From the NCBI RefSeq assembly GCF_009741265.1, contig NZ_WOWL01000001.1, positions 2,170,001-2,234,000 on the forward strand: a stretch of 64,000 nucleotides of DNA, given 5' to 3'. Origin of the DNA: Pseudarthrobacter sp. GA104 (GTDB taxonomy: Bacteria > Actinomycetota > Actinomycetes > Actinomycetales > Micrococcaceae). Below, piece by piece: positions 18,739 to 27,565 of this stretch. The first letter of the stretch is position 1; the number at the start of each line of letters is the position of its first letter. The notes below the pieces were generated by a model. The model ran no database searches, had not been told where the DNA came from, and was given only the letters and a program-made list of their open reading frames with translations. The position numbers and the translations under genes were made by a program.

Positions 18739-19380
18739 TCAGCGCTGGATGAGCGGGCTCAGTTTGGCTGCCCGGGCAGCCGCGCCCTTCATTCCCAGCG
18801 ACTCAAGCCAGTTGCCCAGCATCTGGTAGCCGCCCTCTGTGAGCACGGATTCCGGGTGGAACTGCACGCCGCACAGAGGTGCCGTCCGGTGCTGGAGGCC
18901 CATCACCACGCCCGTTGCTGTCTCAGCAGTGATTTCCAGGACGTCCGGAATCGATTCCCGCACGGCCGCCAGCGAGTGGTACCGCGTGGCGGTGACGGGG
19001 GAGGGGAGCCCGGAAAACACGCTGGTTCCCACGTGCTGCACCAGGGATGTTTTGCCGTGCATGAGTTCGGGGGCGTGCGTCACCTTGCCGCCGAAGGCCT
19101 CGGCAAGCGCCTGGTGGCCCAGGCAGACGCCGAACATGGGCACGCTGTTCTCACCGCACCACTTGATCAGTTCGATGCAGACTCCTGCTTCAGCCGGGTT
19201 ACCGGGGCCGGGCGAGATCAGTACGCCGTCGCGGGTGCCCGCCAGTTCAATGGCCTCCGCCAGGGTGACGTCGTCATTGCGGACAACGGTGGTTTCGGCG
19301 CCGAGTTCCTGGAGGTAGCCCACCAGGGTGTAGACAAAGCTGTCGTAGTTATCCACCACGAGGATCTTGGTTGTGGTCAT
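18739..19380 (-). CDS. trpG: Glutamine amidotransferase of anthranilate/aminodeoxychorismate synthase
   Basis: A 213-aa class I glutamine amidotransferase supplying ammonia to anthranilate or 4-amino-4-deoxychorismate synthase. The N-terminus ILVVDNYDSFVY, the nucleophile-elbow GVCLGHQALAEAFGG and the FHPES His-x-Glu pair are all visible. The start at 19380 (MTTTKIL) is chosen because the upstream membrane-protein stop overlaps it by 2 bases; a longer open frame upstream has no matching homology. With no trpE/pabB nearby, whether it serves tryptophan, folate or both is open. Confidence 0.92.
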   Translation of the reverse strand: MTTTKILVVDNYDSFVYTLVGYLQELGAETTVVRNDDVTLAEAIELAGTRDGVLISPGPGNPAEAGVCIELIKWCGENSVPMFGVCLGHQALAEAFGGKVTHAPELMHGKTSLVQHVGTSVFSGLPSPVTATRYHSLAAVRESIPDVLEITAETATGVVMGLQHRTAPLCGVQFHPESVLTEGGYQMLGNWLESLGMKGAAARAAKLSPLIQR

Positions 19381-19547
19381 GGCTGGCTTGCTGCACCAAT
19401 CGTTGAGTCGGTGAACTGGGTGTAGTGGGACATCCAGGGGAAAAGGAACTGAACCATCAATACCAGTGCGGCGGCAATGAGCACCAATGAGGTGACAATC
19501 CGCAGCCAAAGCGGCCCTGGGAGATGGCGGAATATCCAGCCGTACAT
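19377..19547 (-). CDS. Small single-span membrane protein
   Basis: A 56-aa protein (MYGWIFRHLPGPLWLR...) with one hydrophobic helix at about 16-38. It lies between the sortase and the amidotransferase, 2 nt after the sortase stop, and overlaps the start of the next gene. Similar tiny membrane proteins occupy this slot in related actinobacteria; function unknown. Confidence 0.8.
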   Translation of the reverse strand: MYGWIFRHLPGPLWLRIVTSLVLIAAALVLMVQFLFPWMSHYTQFTDSTIGAASQP

Positions 19548-19549
19548 GA

Positions 19550-20338
19550 TCAGCCCTTTCCGATCGCCGAAGCCACCTGGTCCGCGATTTCCGCGGGCGG
19601 ACCAGCTGATGCAGGGCGCCAACTGTCCAGCAGCGCGTAGGCGATGATGCGTTCTTCAGCGCCGAAGCGCGGGTTGCAGCTTGTCATGGTCAGGTATCTT
19701 TCGGTGGGGGTAACCCCAGGAAGCGTCGGCACCGGTTCCAGGACGTCGGTGCGGGACGGCATGACGATCTGGTTGTTGCGGAAGACGTAGACGTAATAGC
19801 CGTCTTTCGTCTGGACGTAAATTTTGTCCCCCGGAACCAGCGTGTGGATGTTGTCCAGCACTGCGCCATGGGTCTGGCGGTGCCCCGCGACAGCGAAGTT
19901 GCCCACCGCGCCGGGCATGGCCGTGGTCCCGTAATGTCCCAGGCCCAGGGTGTCCAGCACATCGCTGCTGGTTCCCTGGACAATCGGCCGCGTGTAGTTC
20001 GCCCCGAACCGGGGAATGTACATGATGCCGATCGTGCCGGCGTGGGCCGGCGCGGCAGCCACGGCCGGCTCGCCGAAGTCTTCACCGGCGGCAGGAGGAT
20101 CAGCAGCGGCCGGCGCGGAAGGGGCGGCGCCGGCAATATCCTGCGCGAATTCCTTGATCACTTCGCTCTGCCTGGCGTCTGATTCCACGTTGGTCCACCA
20201 CAGCTGCCAGGCCACGAACAACAGGAGGATGATGCCGGCGGTGATGAGCAGCTCGCCAATAACCTGGACCGTTCCGCGCAGTATAACGACGCCGGCAGGC
20301 GGCGCAGCGGCTTGCCTCGCCTTCTCCTGCAATACCAC
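19550..20338 (-). CDS. Class E sortase
   Basis: A 262-aa membrane-anchored cysteine transpeptidase. An N-terminal membrane segment (about 25-47) leads to an extracytoplasmic sortase fold: catalytic His in FAVAGHRQTHG, nucleophile Cys in LTMTSCNPRF and a downstream Arg in GAEERI. Class E sortases cleave LAXTG-like sorting signals and attach proteins to peptidoglycan in high-GC actinobacteria. The GTG at 20338 follows GGAGGAGAAC. No sortase substrate was seen in the window. Confidence 0.9.
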   Translation of the reverse strand: MVLQEKARQAAAPPAGVVILRGTVQVIGELLITAGIILLLFVAWQLWWTNVESDARQSEVIKEFAQDIAGAAPSAPAAADPPAAGEDFGEPAVAAAPAHAGTIGIMYIPRFGANYTRPIVQGTSSDVLDTLGLGHYGTTAMPGAVGNFAVAGHRQTHGAVLDNIHTLVPGDKIYVQTKDGYYVYVFRNNQIVMPSRTDVLEPVPTLPGVTPTERYLTMTSCNPRFGAEERIIAYALLDSWRPASAGPPAEIADQVASAIGKG

Positions 20339-20512
20339 GCGTTCTCCTCCGGGCGGTTCCGACGGGCACCGGCGGCCCCTGAACTACGGCTAGAATTGGC
20401 TGCTAGTAAGAATCCAGATTTGACCAAGATCGCGCAGACCGCTGGCAATTTCCTTCTTGCAGGATATCAAGGCCGGACCGCCGATCTTGCCTCAGCCCGC
20501 CAAGGAGAGCCA

Positions 20513-20764
20513 GTGCCCGAGTCAAAGCCGCGCAAGAAGACCGCCAGCACCCCGCAGCAGACTGCTTCCCAGGCGTACAAGCCCAACCCGGTATGGTTCA
20601 AGCCCGTTATGTTCGGCCTGATGATCATCGGGCTCTTCTGGATCATCACGTTCTACATCAGCGAAGGCCGCTTTCCCGTCCAGGCCTGGGAATCGTGGAA
20701 CATCGTAGCCGGGTTCGGCATCGCCATCGTAGGCTTCCTCATGACCACCCGCTGGCGCTCCTAG
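20513..20764 (+). CDS. crgA: Cell division protein CrgA
   Basis: An 83-aa protein with a charged N-terminus, the KPNPVWFKPVMFG entry to membrane helix 1, and a second helix near the C-terminus ending MTTRWRS. CrgA interacts with FtsZ, FtsI and related septal proteins and coordinates septation. The GTG at 20513 has AAGGAG at the right distance, which decides the start over an upstream in-frame ATG that would overlap the sortase promoter region. It is divergent from the sortase. Confidence 0.93.
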   Translation: MPESKPRKKTASTPQQTASQAYKPNPVWFKPVMFGLMIIGLFWIITFYISEGRFPVQAWESWNIVAGFGIAIVGFLMTTRWRS

Positions 20765-20830
20765 GCCCCTTCAAGGACGAGATCCACTCCCGGCCGGCCG
20801 GCCCGGCAGGTAATCCTAAAGGAGAAAAGC

Positions 20831-21445
20831 GTGACTCCTGACGCTGCCGGTGTCCTGGTAGGTGACGACGGCCTCGCCCGTCCCGCGTGGGCGTCCACGG
20901 ACCCGCTCATGCGCGACTACTACGACACCGAGTGGGGCCTGCCGGTCAGGGACGAACAAGGCCTCTACGAACGCATCTGCCTGGAGGGCTTCCAGGCAGG
21001 GCTTTCCTGGGCCACGATCCTTCGCAAGCGCCCCGCGTTCCGTGACGCCTTCGCCGGTTTCAGCCCGGATGCGGTTGCGCTGTTCACCGACGCCGACGTT
21101 GAGCGGCTCATGCAGGATGCAGGCATCGTCCGGAACCGGTTGAAAATCCGTGCTGCCATCAACAACGCCCAAGCCACCCTCGCGCTGCGCCAGGACGGCG
21201 GGCTGGTGGACTTCGTGTGGCAGTTCCAGCCCGCTTCCACTCCGCACCCCGCCGTCCATGCGGACATCCCCACCCAGTCGGCCGAATCCGTTGCGCTCTC
21301 CAAGGCCCTGAGGAAAAAGGGATTCTCCTTCGTCGGCCCCACCACCATGTTTGCCCTGATGGAAGCGATCGGCATGGTGGACACCCACCTGGTGGGGAGC
21401 CACCGGCGCGGGTCCTCCGGGATCTGGCCCGCTCCTGCCCGCTAA
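20831..21445 (+). CDS. tag: DNA-3-methyladenine glycosylase I
   Basis: A 204-aa base-excision repair enzyme that removes 3-methyladenine. The N-terminal WASTDPLMRDYYDTEWG, the ERICLEGFQAGLSW helix with its active-site Glu, the FVGPTTMFALMEAIGMV segment and the C-terminal His pair match Tag. A GTG start follows AAAGGAG. It follows crgA by 66 bp on the same strand and may be co-transcribed. Confidence 0.92.
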   Translation: MTPDAAGVLVGDDGLARPAWASTDPLMRDYYDTEWGLPVRDEQGLYERICLEGFQAGLSWATILRKRPAFRDAFAGFSPDAVALFTDADVERLMQDAGIVRNRLKIRAAINNAQATLALRQDGGLVDFVWQFQPASTPHPAVHADIPTQSAESVALSKALRKKGFSFVGPTTMFALMEAIGMVDTHLVGSHRRGSSGIWPAPAR

Positions 21446-21478
21446 GGGTTTTGTTTTTATCCCCAGCTGTTGGGAAAG

Positions 21479-22552
21479 TTATCCACAATGGGGATAAACG
21501 GCCGCATTGCCGACGCATGTACGTGCGTGGCCGCCTTTCACACGGCGGCCACGGCCGATCCCCACTGCACATGCGTTTATTAACAGTGTGGAATACCTGT
21601 GGATAATCCCAAGGACAAGGCGGTGCCCTACCGCTTACGCCGGACCGGGTGGTGGCTGGTGATGGAAACCCGGTTGAAGGCGTTCATCGTGATGGCCAGC
21701 CAGCTCACCACGGAGAACTCTTCCTCGGTGAGGTGCTCCCGGGCGTAAGACTCCTCGTGCTCCTGTGGACCGTGACCAGGCAATTCCGTGATGCTCTCGG
21801 TCAACGCCAGTGCAGCACGTTCCTTCTCCGTGAAAAGTGCTGTGTCGCGCCATGCAGGAAGTACCGCCAGCCTCTGCGGGGTCTCGCCCGCCTCGACAGC
21901 TTCTCTGACGTGGAGGTCCAGGCAGAAGGCGCAGCCGTTCAGCTGCGAAATGCGTACATTAAGCAGCTCCATGGTCCGGACCTCGATGCCGGCTTCCTGG
22001 GCCGCCTCCTTGACCTTGAGCCCCAATCCGTTCAGGGCCCGCCACAATGCAGGATGCTGCTTGTCCAGGAAAACGTGCTGGGCAGTGGCGGTCATAAATT
22101 CTCCTGTCGGGAAGGGGCTCAGGCGCAAAGGTAGGCACCTGAAGCTTATCCACTTACCAACATCGGGATACCCACAAGTTATCCACAGGTGTGGAAACAG
22201 GCCGGGACTCATGGGAAGGTCAGTGGCCCGCACATTGCGATGCAGCGGCGCAAACAGCCAAAAACTACACCGCTGTTCTTTATTAACAATGTGCATAACC
22301 CTGTTGATGGGACGTCCCTGACCCGGGGAGAACCAGTGGTGCCAGGGGGTTTTCACCGCGTTATCCACAGAACGGCTTTTTACGGGCTGTTTGTCCACTT
22401 AAGCACACCCCTATCCCCAACAGTTATCCACAGATGTGGAGAAGAATGGAACCTGCACCGCAAAATCCCTGCTACTCCGCGGTAGCTGAAGGGCCGAACG
22501 GAGAACTACAGGGATGTAAGTTACCAACAATGTGGATAACTGCTGTGGATAA
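21479..22552. promoter_or_regulatory. DnaA-box cluster around the AhpD-like gene
   Basis: Seven exact 9-mers TTATCCACA (either strand) occur outside genes here: 21479-21487, 21598-21606, 22179-22187, 22361-22369, 22424-22432, 22531-22539 and 22544-22552. A near match (TTATCCACT) is at 22146-22154. The two before 21628 and those after 22095 flank one gene. This is denser than the region between dnaA and dnaN. A DnaA-titrating or reactivating locus is possible but unproven. Confidence 0.7.
21628..22095 (-). CDS. AhpD-like carboxymuconolactone decarboxylase family protein
   Basis: A 155-aa all-helical protein. CAFCLDLH with Cys55, Cys58 and His62 is the AhpD redox centre; family members are peroxidase-type alkylhydroperoxidases. 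The start at 22095 (MTATAQHVF) has AGGAG upstream; the longer open frame extends into the DnaA-box region and is rejected. It is a single-gene unit flanked on both sides by DnaA boxes. The substrate is not known. Confidence 0.87.
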   Translation of the reverse strand: MTATAQHVFLDKQHPALWRALNGLGLKVKEAAQEAGIEVRTMELLNVRISQLNGCAFCLDLHVREAVEAGETPQRLAVLPAWRDTALFTEKERAALALTESITELPGHGPQEHEESYAREHLTEEEFSVVSWLAITMNAFNRVSITSHHPVRRKR

Positions 22553-22623
22553 GCAGAAACCCTGGCGTCCTTTCGGAGGCCAGGGTTTTTCTGCTCGGGC
22601 CGGCTTGGCAGCCGTGGCGGGGA
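22096..22623. other. Intergenic region rich in DnaA boxes
   Basis: About 530 bp with no gene, carrying five exact DnaA boxes and one near match, plus the terminator at 22558-22592. AT-richer stretches such as TTTATTAACAATG near 22278 occur between the boxes. Confidence 0.65.
22558..22592. terminator. Terminator after the rhomboid gene
   Basis: ACCCTGGC and GCCAGGGT form a stem with T-runs on both ends, directly after the rhomboid stop on the minus strand. It looks bidirectional. Confidence 0.65.
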
Positions 22624-23502
22624 CTAGACGGAAATCCTCACCCAGCTGACGGCTATCAGCAGGGCCAGCACGGCCATCAGTCCGGCGGCCTGGAGGAAGC
22701 CCTGCCGGGGCCCGCGGGGAGTGTAGGCAAGGACTGCTGCGCACAGCGCGCCCGTAATGAGCCCGCCCAAATGGGCTTGCCAGGCAATCTGGGGAATCAG
22801 GAAACCTATGACTCCATTAATAGCTATGAGGACCCACAGCTGCCGGGTGTCCCCGCCACGCTGGCGCTGGACCAACAGCATGGCGCCGAACAGGCCGAAG
22901 ATCGCGCCGGATGCGCCCACTACTCCCACCAGCCCCTGGCCGGGCACAAGGACAGGGTTCAGGAGCAGGTAGCCGACGCTACCCCCCACGGCCGACAACA
23001 GGTAGAGGGCCAGGAAACGCACGCGGCCAAGGAGCGGTTCCAGGACCTGGCCGAAGATCCACAGCGTGTACATGTTCAGCAGGATGTGCAGCAGTGAATC
23101 GGGTGAGTGCAGGAAAGCCGCCGTCAACATGCGCCACGGCTCGAACGCCCCGTACTGGGGGGTGGCAAAGACATTGTTGTAGGCAAACTGTTCGTACACA
23201 GCCTGGCCCGGGATGAGCCACTGCAGCGCGTACACCACAGCACATACGGCGATTATTCCGAACGTCACCAAAGGCTTGCCAGCAGCGGCGACGCCGCCAT
23301 AGACCGTCCGGACCTCCGGCGTCGAACGTTTTGTTTCGTTGACGCAGTCAATGCATTGGAATCCGACGGCGGCCGCCCGCTGGCAGTCAGGGCATGCGGG
23401 GCGACCGCAACGCTGGCAGCGCACATAGGAGGGCCGGTCCGGGTGCCGCGGGCATACCGGAACCTGCGCGGACGGCTCAGCCGACGGAATTCCGTAACTC
23501 AT
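22624..23502 (-). CDS. Rhomboid-family intramembrane serine protease
   Basis: A 292-aa protein. Its N-terminus (about 15-55) is a Cys/His zinc-binding, B-box-like region (CPRHPDRPSYVRCQRCG then CPDC). About six membrane segments follow. The catalytic Ser is in GASGAIFG and the catalytic His in WQAHLGG, with the HILLNMYTLW loop before them. It cleaves transmembrane segments of other proteins; the substrate is unknown. It sits 9 nt after the cyclophilin stop and is probably in the same operon. Confidence 0.92.
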   Translation of the reverse strand: MSYGIPSAEPSAQVPVCPRHPDRPSYVRCQRCGRPACPDCQRAAAVGFQCIDCVNETKRSTPEVRTVYGGVAAAGKPLVTFGIIAVCAVVYALQWLIPGQAVYEQFAYNNVFATPQYGAFEPWRMLTAAFLHSPDSLLHILLNMYTLWIFGQVLEPLLGRVRFLALYLLSAVGGSVGYLLLNPVLVPGQGLVGVVGASGAIFGLFGAMLLVQRQRGGDTRQLWVLIAINGVIGFLIPQIAWQAHLGGLITGALCAAVLAYTPRGPRQGFLQAAGLMAVLALLIAVSWVRISV

Positions 23503-23511
23503 GGTTCGGTG

Positions 23512-24057
23512 TTACAGCTGTTCGATGTCGATGCTGTTGATGGTGACGTCCTCTACGGGACGGTCACCCATGCCGGTACGGACGCCTTCGATTGCGTCAA
23601 CAACCTTCTTGGATTCTTCGTCAGCCACTTCACCGAAGATCGTGTGCTTCCCCTGGAGCCAGTCCGTGGGGATGGTGGTGATGAAGAACTGCGAACCGTT
23701 GGTTCCCTTGCCCATGCGGATGCCTGCGTTGGCCATGGCCAGCTTGTAAGGCTGGTTGAAGCTCAGTTCCGGGTGGATCTCGTCATCGAACTGGTAGCCC
23801 GGGCCGCCCACACCACGGCCCAGCGGATCGCCGGCCTGGATCATGAAGTCCTTGATGATGCGGTGGAAGATGGTCCCGTTGTAGAGCGGGGTGCCGGTCT
23901 TGTCCTCACCCGTCTCCGGGTGGGTCCACGCCTGCTCGCCGGTGGCAAGGCCGACGAAGTTCTTGACGGTCTTGGGAGCGTGGTTGCCGAAGAGGTTCAC
24001 GGCGATGTCGCCGAGGCTCGTGTGGATGGTTGCTTTTGCGGTTGCGATGGCAGTCAT
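23512..24057 (-). CDS. ppiA: Cyclophilin-type peptidyl-prolyl cis-trans isomerase
   Basis: A 181-aa cytoplasmic cyclophilin that catalyses proline isomerisation in folding proteins. Typical segments are GDIAVNLFGNHAPKTVKNF, FHRIIKDFMIQAGDP, GTNGSQFFIT and HTIFGEV. The start at 24057 (MTAIATAK) has GGAGG just upstream, which rules out an ATG 8 codons earlier. No signal peptide is seen. Confidence 0.94.
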   Translation of the reverse strand: MTAIATAKATIHTSLGDIAVNLFGNHAPKTVKNFVGLATGEQAWTHPETGEDKTGTPLYNGTIFHRIIKDFMIQAGDPLGRGVGGPGYQFDDEIHPELSFNQPYKLAMANAGIRMGKGTNGSQFFITTIPTDWLQGKHTIFGEVADEESKKVVDAIEGVRTGMGDRPVEDVTINSIDIEQL

Positions 24058-24211
24058 AGCCTCCATTCTTCCATGGCCCATCCGGGCCGTTGCGGCTGCG
24101 GCGGCAGTTCCGCGCTGGGTGAAATCCGCCTAAAATCCGCAGTGGGAATAGCCGGTGAACACCAAGCAACGTAGGCTAACCACAGAACCGTCACCTAACC
24201 GGGAGGTAGTT

Positions 24212-25153
24212 GTGAAGAAGTCGGACCGTATTGCCCGTGACCTTGAGCTGCAAGTCGCCAGCGCCGTAGAGAACGCCAAGGATTGGGCAGCCCCCCGTGT
24301 GGAAGCAGCTGTTGACCGTCTCCAGCACGGCCTGGACACTGCGTCGCCAAAGATCCAGGAAGGCTTGAAATCCGCTGCCCACAACCTGGCGGACGGCGTG
24401 GCCACCGTGACCCCACGCATCCAGGACGGCCTGGCGCAGCTCGCGCCCAAGATCAACGAAGCTGTGGAAGGAGCCTCTCCCCGTCTTCATGAGGCCCTGG
24501 ACAAGGCCACCCCGGTGATCCTCAACGCCCGTGACCGGGTTGTCGTTGAATACCTGCCGCGCCTGTCAGACCAGATCGGCCACGCCTCGGAGGCCGTGCA
24601 CCGCACCCTGGAGAACACTCCCGCGCACGTTGACGCCGTTGCGCAGAAGCTTGGGGATGTGGGAATCATCCACGCCATCCAGGAGCAGGCCCAGGCCACC
24701 GGCACACAGCTCAAGGCAGCAGCAACGGAGGCGGGCCGGACCGTAGGGATCCAGCTTGCCGAGCCGGAGAAGCCGAAGAAGCGCGGCTGGCTCGTTTTCG
24801 GCGTCATTGCGGCGGCGGTTGCGGCTGCAGTAGCTGCCTGGAAGGCATCCAAGCCGGTTGAGGATCCGTGGAAGACCCCTTCCCCGGTGACACCCACGCC
24901 CGCACCGGTTCCGGCCACCACAGTGAACGAGGTCCAGGAAAAGGCAGCCGACGCCGCTGAACCTGCGGCAGCGCCGGTTTCCCCTTCGACCGACGCCGCC
25001 ACGGCGGACAAGGCCGAGGACGCCGGGGAAAAGGCAAAGCACGTGGCTGAAGACGCCTCGGAAAGCGCGGCTCCAGCTACCGATGCCAAGACTGCCACCA
25101 AGAACATCGCAGCCAACATCAGCAACGGGAACAAGGGCACTACACAGTCCTGA
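24212..25153 (+). CDS. Conserved hypothetical protein with helical repeats and one membrane segment
   Basis: A 313-aa protein not recognised as a named family. The first 180 residues are amphipathic helices with repeated motifs of the type APK-I-EGL or AP-V-EA-DRL, reminiscent of apolipoprotein-like or tail-fibre helices. A membrane helix follows (GWLVFGVIAAAVAAAVAAW, about 193-212), then an Ala/Glu/Lys-rich low-complexity C-terminus. The GTG start has GGGAGG upstream; an ATG 19 codons earlier lacks a ribosome site. A terminator follows. Role unknown. Confidence 0.75.
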   Translation: MKKSDRIARDLELQVASAVENAKDWAAPRVEAAVDRLQHGLDTASPKIQEGLKSAAHNLADGVATVTPRIQDGLAQLAPKINEAVEGASPRLHEALDKATPVILNARDRVVVEYLPRLSDQIGHASEAVHRTLENTPAHVDAVAQKLGDVGIIHAIQEQAQATGTQLKAAATEAGRTVGIQLAEPEKPKKRGWLVFGVIAAAVAAAVAAWKASKPVEDPWKTPSPVTPTPAPVPATTVNEVQEKAADAAEPAAAPVSPSTDAATADKAEDAGEKAKHVAEDASESAAPATDAKTATKNIAANISNGNKGTTQS

Positions 25154-25200
25154 TCAGCTGTCCGCTGTGTCGTCCGGCCAAGGCCGGAGAGCTCAGCCGG

Positions 25201-25231
25201 AAAGGGCTCCGCCGCCGGCGGGGCCCTTTTC
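25201..25231 (+). terminator. Rho-independent terminator
   Basis: AAAGGGCTCCGCC and GGCGGGGCCCTTTT form a GC-rich stem with a T-run, 48 bp after the hypothetical gene. Confidence 0.8.
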
Positions 25232-25291
25232 CCGTCTCCCGTGGTTTCCGCCATCCGGGAGCGGCTGCGGTTGGATGCTAGATTTGAACTG

Positions 25292-26167
25292 ATGCCAGCC
25301 CAACAACCCTCTGGGGATGCCTTGAACGACGCAGCAAACCTGCCCCGCGTATCCATTGTCATCCCGGCCTACAACGAGGAGGGCGTTATCAGGCAGTGCC
25401 TGATAGCTGCCATCTACCAGTCGGTCCCGGCCCACGAGATCGTGGTGGTGGACAACCTTTCCAAGGACCGGACCGCTGACATCGTGCGCCAAATGCAGCT
25501 CGAATACCCGGAAAGCCCGCTGGTGCTGTTGAGCCAGGATCAGCAGCAGGGCCTTATTCCCACCCGGAACTTCGGGCTGGACAACGCCACGGGAGATGTC
25601 CTGGGCCGGATCGATGCCGATTCGGTAGTGGAGCCCGACTGGGTGGAGCAGGTGCAGAGGGCGTTCGTGGACCAGTCAGTCCAGGCGGCCACGGGTCCGG
25701 TGGTCTATTACGACATGCCCATGCGCCGGTTCGGGCTCAAAGCCGATGACAAAATGCGCCAGCTGATGCTGAAGCTGGCTAAACACCAGTACCACTTCCT
25801 GTTCGGCTCCAACATGGCCCTCCGCTCCTCCGCCTGGGACGCCATCCGGGCAGAGACCTGCCTTGATGAAAAGGACGAGATGCATGAGGACATCGATCTG
25901 TCCCTGCACCTCGCCGAACACGACCTGAAAATCCAGTACTGCCCGCAGATGGTCTCCGGCATGTCCGCCCGGCGGCTGGAGGACTCACCGCGGGACTACC
26001 GCTATTACGTCACGCGGTTCGACCGTACCTACAAGGCCCACAACGTAAAGAAGATGGCGCTAAAGGCTCCCATGGTGGTGTTCTTTTCGGTGTACTTCCC
26101 CGCAAAGCTCCTCCGGGCCATCCACACGGTCAACACGGCCCAGCCTGTGCGCCGCGGCGGCCAGTAG
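25292..26167 (+). CDS. Family 2 glycosyltransferase
   Basis: A 291-aa GT-A-fold enzyme. SIVIPAYNEEGVI at about 21-33 and VVVDNLSKDRT bind the nucleotide; the DxD-type motif is DAD in GRIDADSVVEPDW; an ED pair (MHEDIDLSL) is the probable catalytic base region. It has no obvious membrane segments, so it may act on a lipid or protein acceptor from the cytoplasm. The start is uncertain: the ATG at 25292 has no clear ribosome site, and a TTG at 25323 has GGGGA before it. Confidence 0.85.
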   Translation: MPAQQPSGDALNDAANLPRVSIVIPAYNEEGVIRQCLIAAIYQSVPAHEIVVVDNLSKDRTADIVRQMQLEYPESPLVLLSQDQQQGLIPTRNFGLDNATGDVLGRIDADSVVEPDWVEQVQRAFVDQSVQAATGPVVYYDMPMRRFGLKADDKMRQLMLKLAKHQYHFLFGSNMALRSSAWDAIRAETCLDEKDEMHEDIDLSLHLAEHDLKIQYCPQMVSGMSARRLEDSPRDYRYYVTRFDRTYKAHNVKKMALKAPMVVFFSVYFPAKLLRAIHTVNTAQPVRRGGQ

Positions 26168-26186
26168 GCCGCCGGACAGGGCGCCC

Positions 26187-27137
26187 TCAGTCCGTTCCCA
26201 GCTCTGCAAGCGGGCGGTCCGACGGCGGTTCCTCCTGCCCGTTCCGCGCTGGCCTTCCCCGGCGCCCGGACCTGCCCGACCTTTGGCCCGTCACGACGAC
26301 GGCGAGTCCGGCCAGAATCAGGCCCAGCCCGGCATAGGTTCCGGCCGGGAGCGTCTCCTTGAGGAAGACCGCGGCGAGCAGCGCAGCCCCCGGAATTTCC
26401 AGAAGGATGATCATGGACACCAGCAGCGGGCTCATGGTGGCCAGCAGGTGATTGAACGCTGTGTGGCCCACAAGCTGCGCGCAGACTGTGATCGCCAGGA
26501 TCCCCAGCCAGCCCGCCGCTTCGAAGCCCGCCAGCGGTTGCCCGGCCAGCAGAGCCATGACGGCCACGAATGCTGCACACATCCCGTAGCAGAGGGTGGT
26601 GTAGGTGCCCGTCGTCATGCTTTGCCGGGCCTTACCGCCTGCCAGTGTGTAAAGGCCGGCCAGCGCGCCGCCGGCCACGGCCAGGAGGTCACCCAGCAGG
26701 GCCTGCGGGGAGGACCCCATGTCAAACCCGGTGATGGCTACAACACCGCCGAAAGCAATGCCCAGCCCGGCCAGCACCTGCCAACGGTGGCGGGTCCCGC
26801 GGAAGAGTTGAAACACCGCGATCCACGCCGACTGCAGGCACACCAGCGCAGTAGCTGCCGCGACAGAGGTGAGCTGCAGCGAGGTGATGAAGCAGGCAAA
26901 GTGGAATGCCAGGGCAATGGCGGCCAGCAGGCACCAGCGAAACTCACGTTTGGTGATCCTGCCGAATTGCCGGGGCTCCCGGACGAGAGTGGGGGAGGCC
27001 ATCACGGCCGCGCCGATCGCATTGCGCCAAAAGGCAATGGCGAGTGCACTCACAGTGGTGGCGCCCAGGGTGGCAGCAATCAGCGGACCGGATGACGCGA
27101 CGCCCAGGACGCCGAGGGCTGCAAGAAAGAAGTTCAC
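26187..27137 (-). CDS. EamA-family (DMT superfamily) transporter
   Basis: A 316-aa membrane protein with ten predicted helices in two EamA repeats. The N-terminal helix (VLGVASSGPLIAAT) and the paired FWRN..A segment are typical. The C-terminus is short and highly charged. Family members export or import amino acids and other metabolites; the substrate is unknown. It is convergent with the GT2 gene and 20 bp from it. Confidence 0.87.
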   Translation of the reverse strand: MNFFLAALGVLGVASSGPLIAATLGATTVSALAIAFWRNAIGAAVMASPTLVREPRQFGRITKREFRWCLLAAIALAFHFACFITSLQLTSVAAATALVCLQSAWIAVFQLFRGTRHRWQVLAGLGIAFGGVVAITGFDMGSSPQALLGDLLAVAGGALAGLYTLAGGKARQSMTTGTYTTLCYGMCAAFVAVMALLAGQPLAGFEAAGWLGILAITVCAQLVGHTAFNHLLATMSPLLVSMIILLEIPGAALLAAVFLKETLPAGTYAGLGLILAGLAVVVTGQRSGRSGRRGRPARNGQEEPPSDRPLAELGTD

Positions 27138-27193
27138 TGACCAACCCTAATGCGCAGTTCGACTGCTGTTTGAGCTCATGCCGCGGACAAAGC

Positions 27194-27230
27194 AAAAGTC
27201 CCGGCCGGCGTTTCCGCTGACCGGGACTTT
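27194..27230 (-). terminator. Terminator of tRNA-Ala
   Basis: AAAGTCCCGG and CCGGGACTTT form a stem ending in T-rich sequence immediately downstream of the tRNA on the minus strand. Confidence 0.75.
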
Positions 27231-27234
27231 CCTA

Positions 27235-27310
27235 TGGTGGAGGCACGGGGACTCGAACCCCGAACCCCCTGCTTGCAAAGCAGGTGCGCTACCAATTGCG
27301 CCATGCCCCC
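27235..27310 (-). tRNA. tRNA-Ala (TGC)
   Basis: A 76-nt cloverleaf including an encoded CCA. The acceptor is GGGGGCA/TGCCTCC (one G-T pair), and the anticodon loop TTTGCAA gives TGC. The T-arm GGGGTTCGAGTCCCC is present. Confidence 0.95.
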
Positions 27311-27381
27311 ATAAGAAGCAACCCGTCAATCATACCCTAGAACCTGGAGGCCTTTGACCAGCTCCAGTCCGGGTCCCGGCG

Positions 27382-27498
27382 CTAGTCCACCGAGTCGGTT
27401 GACTTGCTCCAGGCATCTTTCCGGGCTTCGGATTCCTGTGCTTTCCGGTAGAGCAGGACGCCTGCGATCGCCGCTGCCAGTACAAGCAACTTCTTCAC
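27382..27498 (-). CDS. DLW-39 family small protein
   Basis: A 38-aa ORF: an N-terminal hydrophobic helix (KKLLVLAAAIAGVLLYRK), then a charged tail with DAW, the counterpart of the DLW motif, and a SVD end. DLW-39 proteins are tiny actinobacterial proteins, often near gyrA and tRNA genes as here. The GTG start has GGGGAG about 6 nt upstream. Function unknown; probably membrane-associated. Confidence 0.85.
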   Translation of the reverse strand: MKKLLVLAAAIAGVLLYRKAQESEARKDAWSKSTDSVD

Positions 27499-27565
27499 AT
27501 GCTCCCCGTTCCGGTCCGGCTGCGGGTTACGCGAACCAGACCTGCTTGAACCTGCACAGGTTCCG

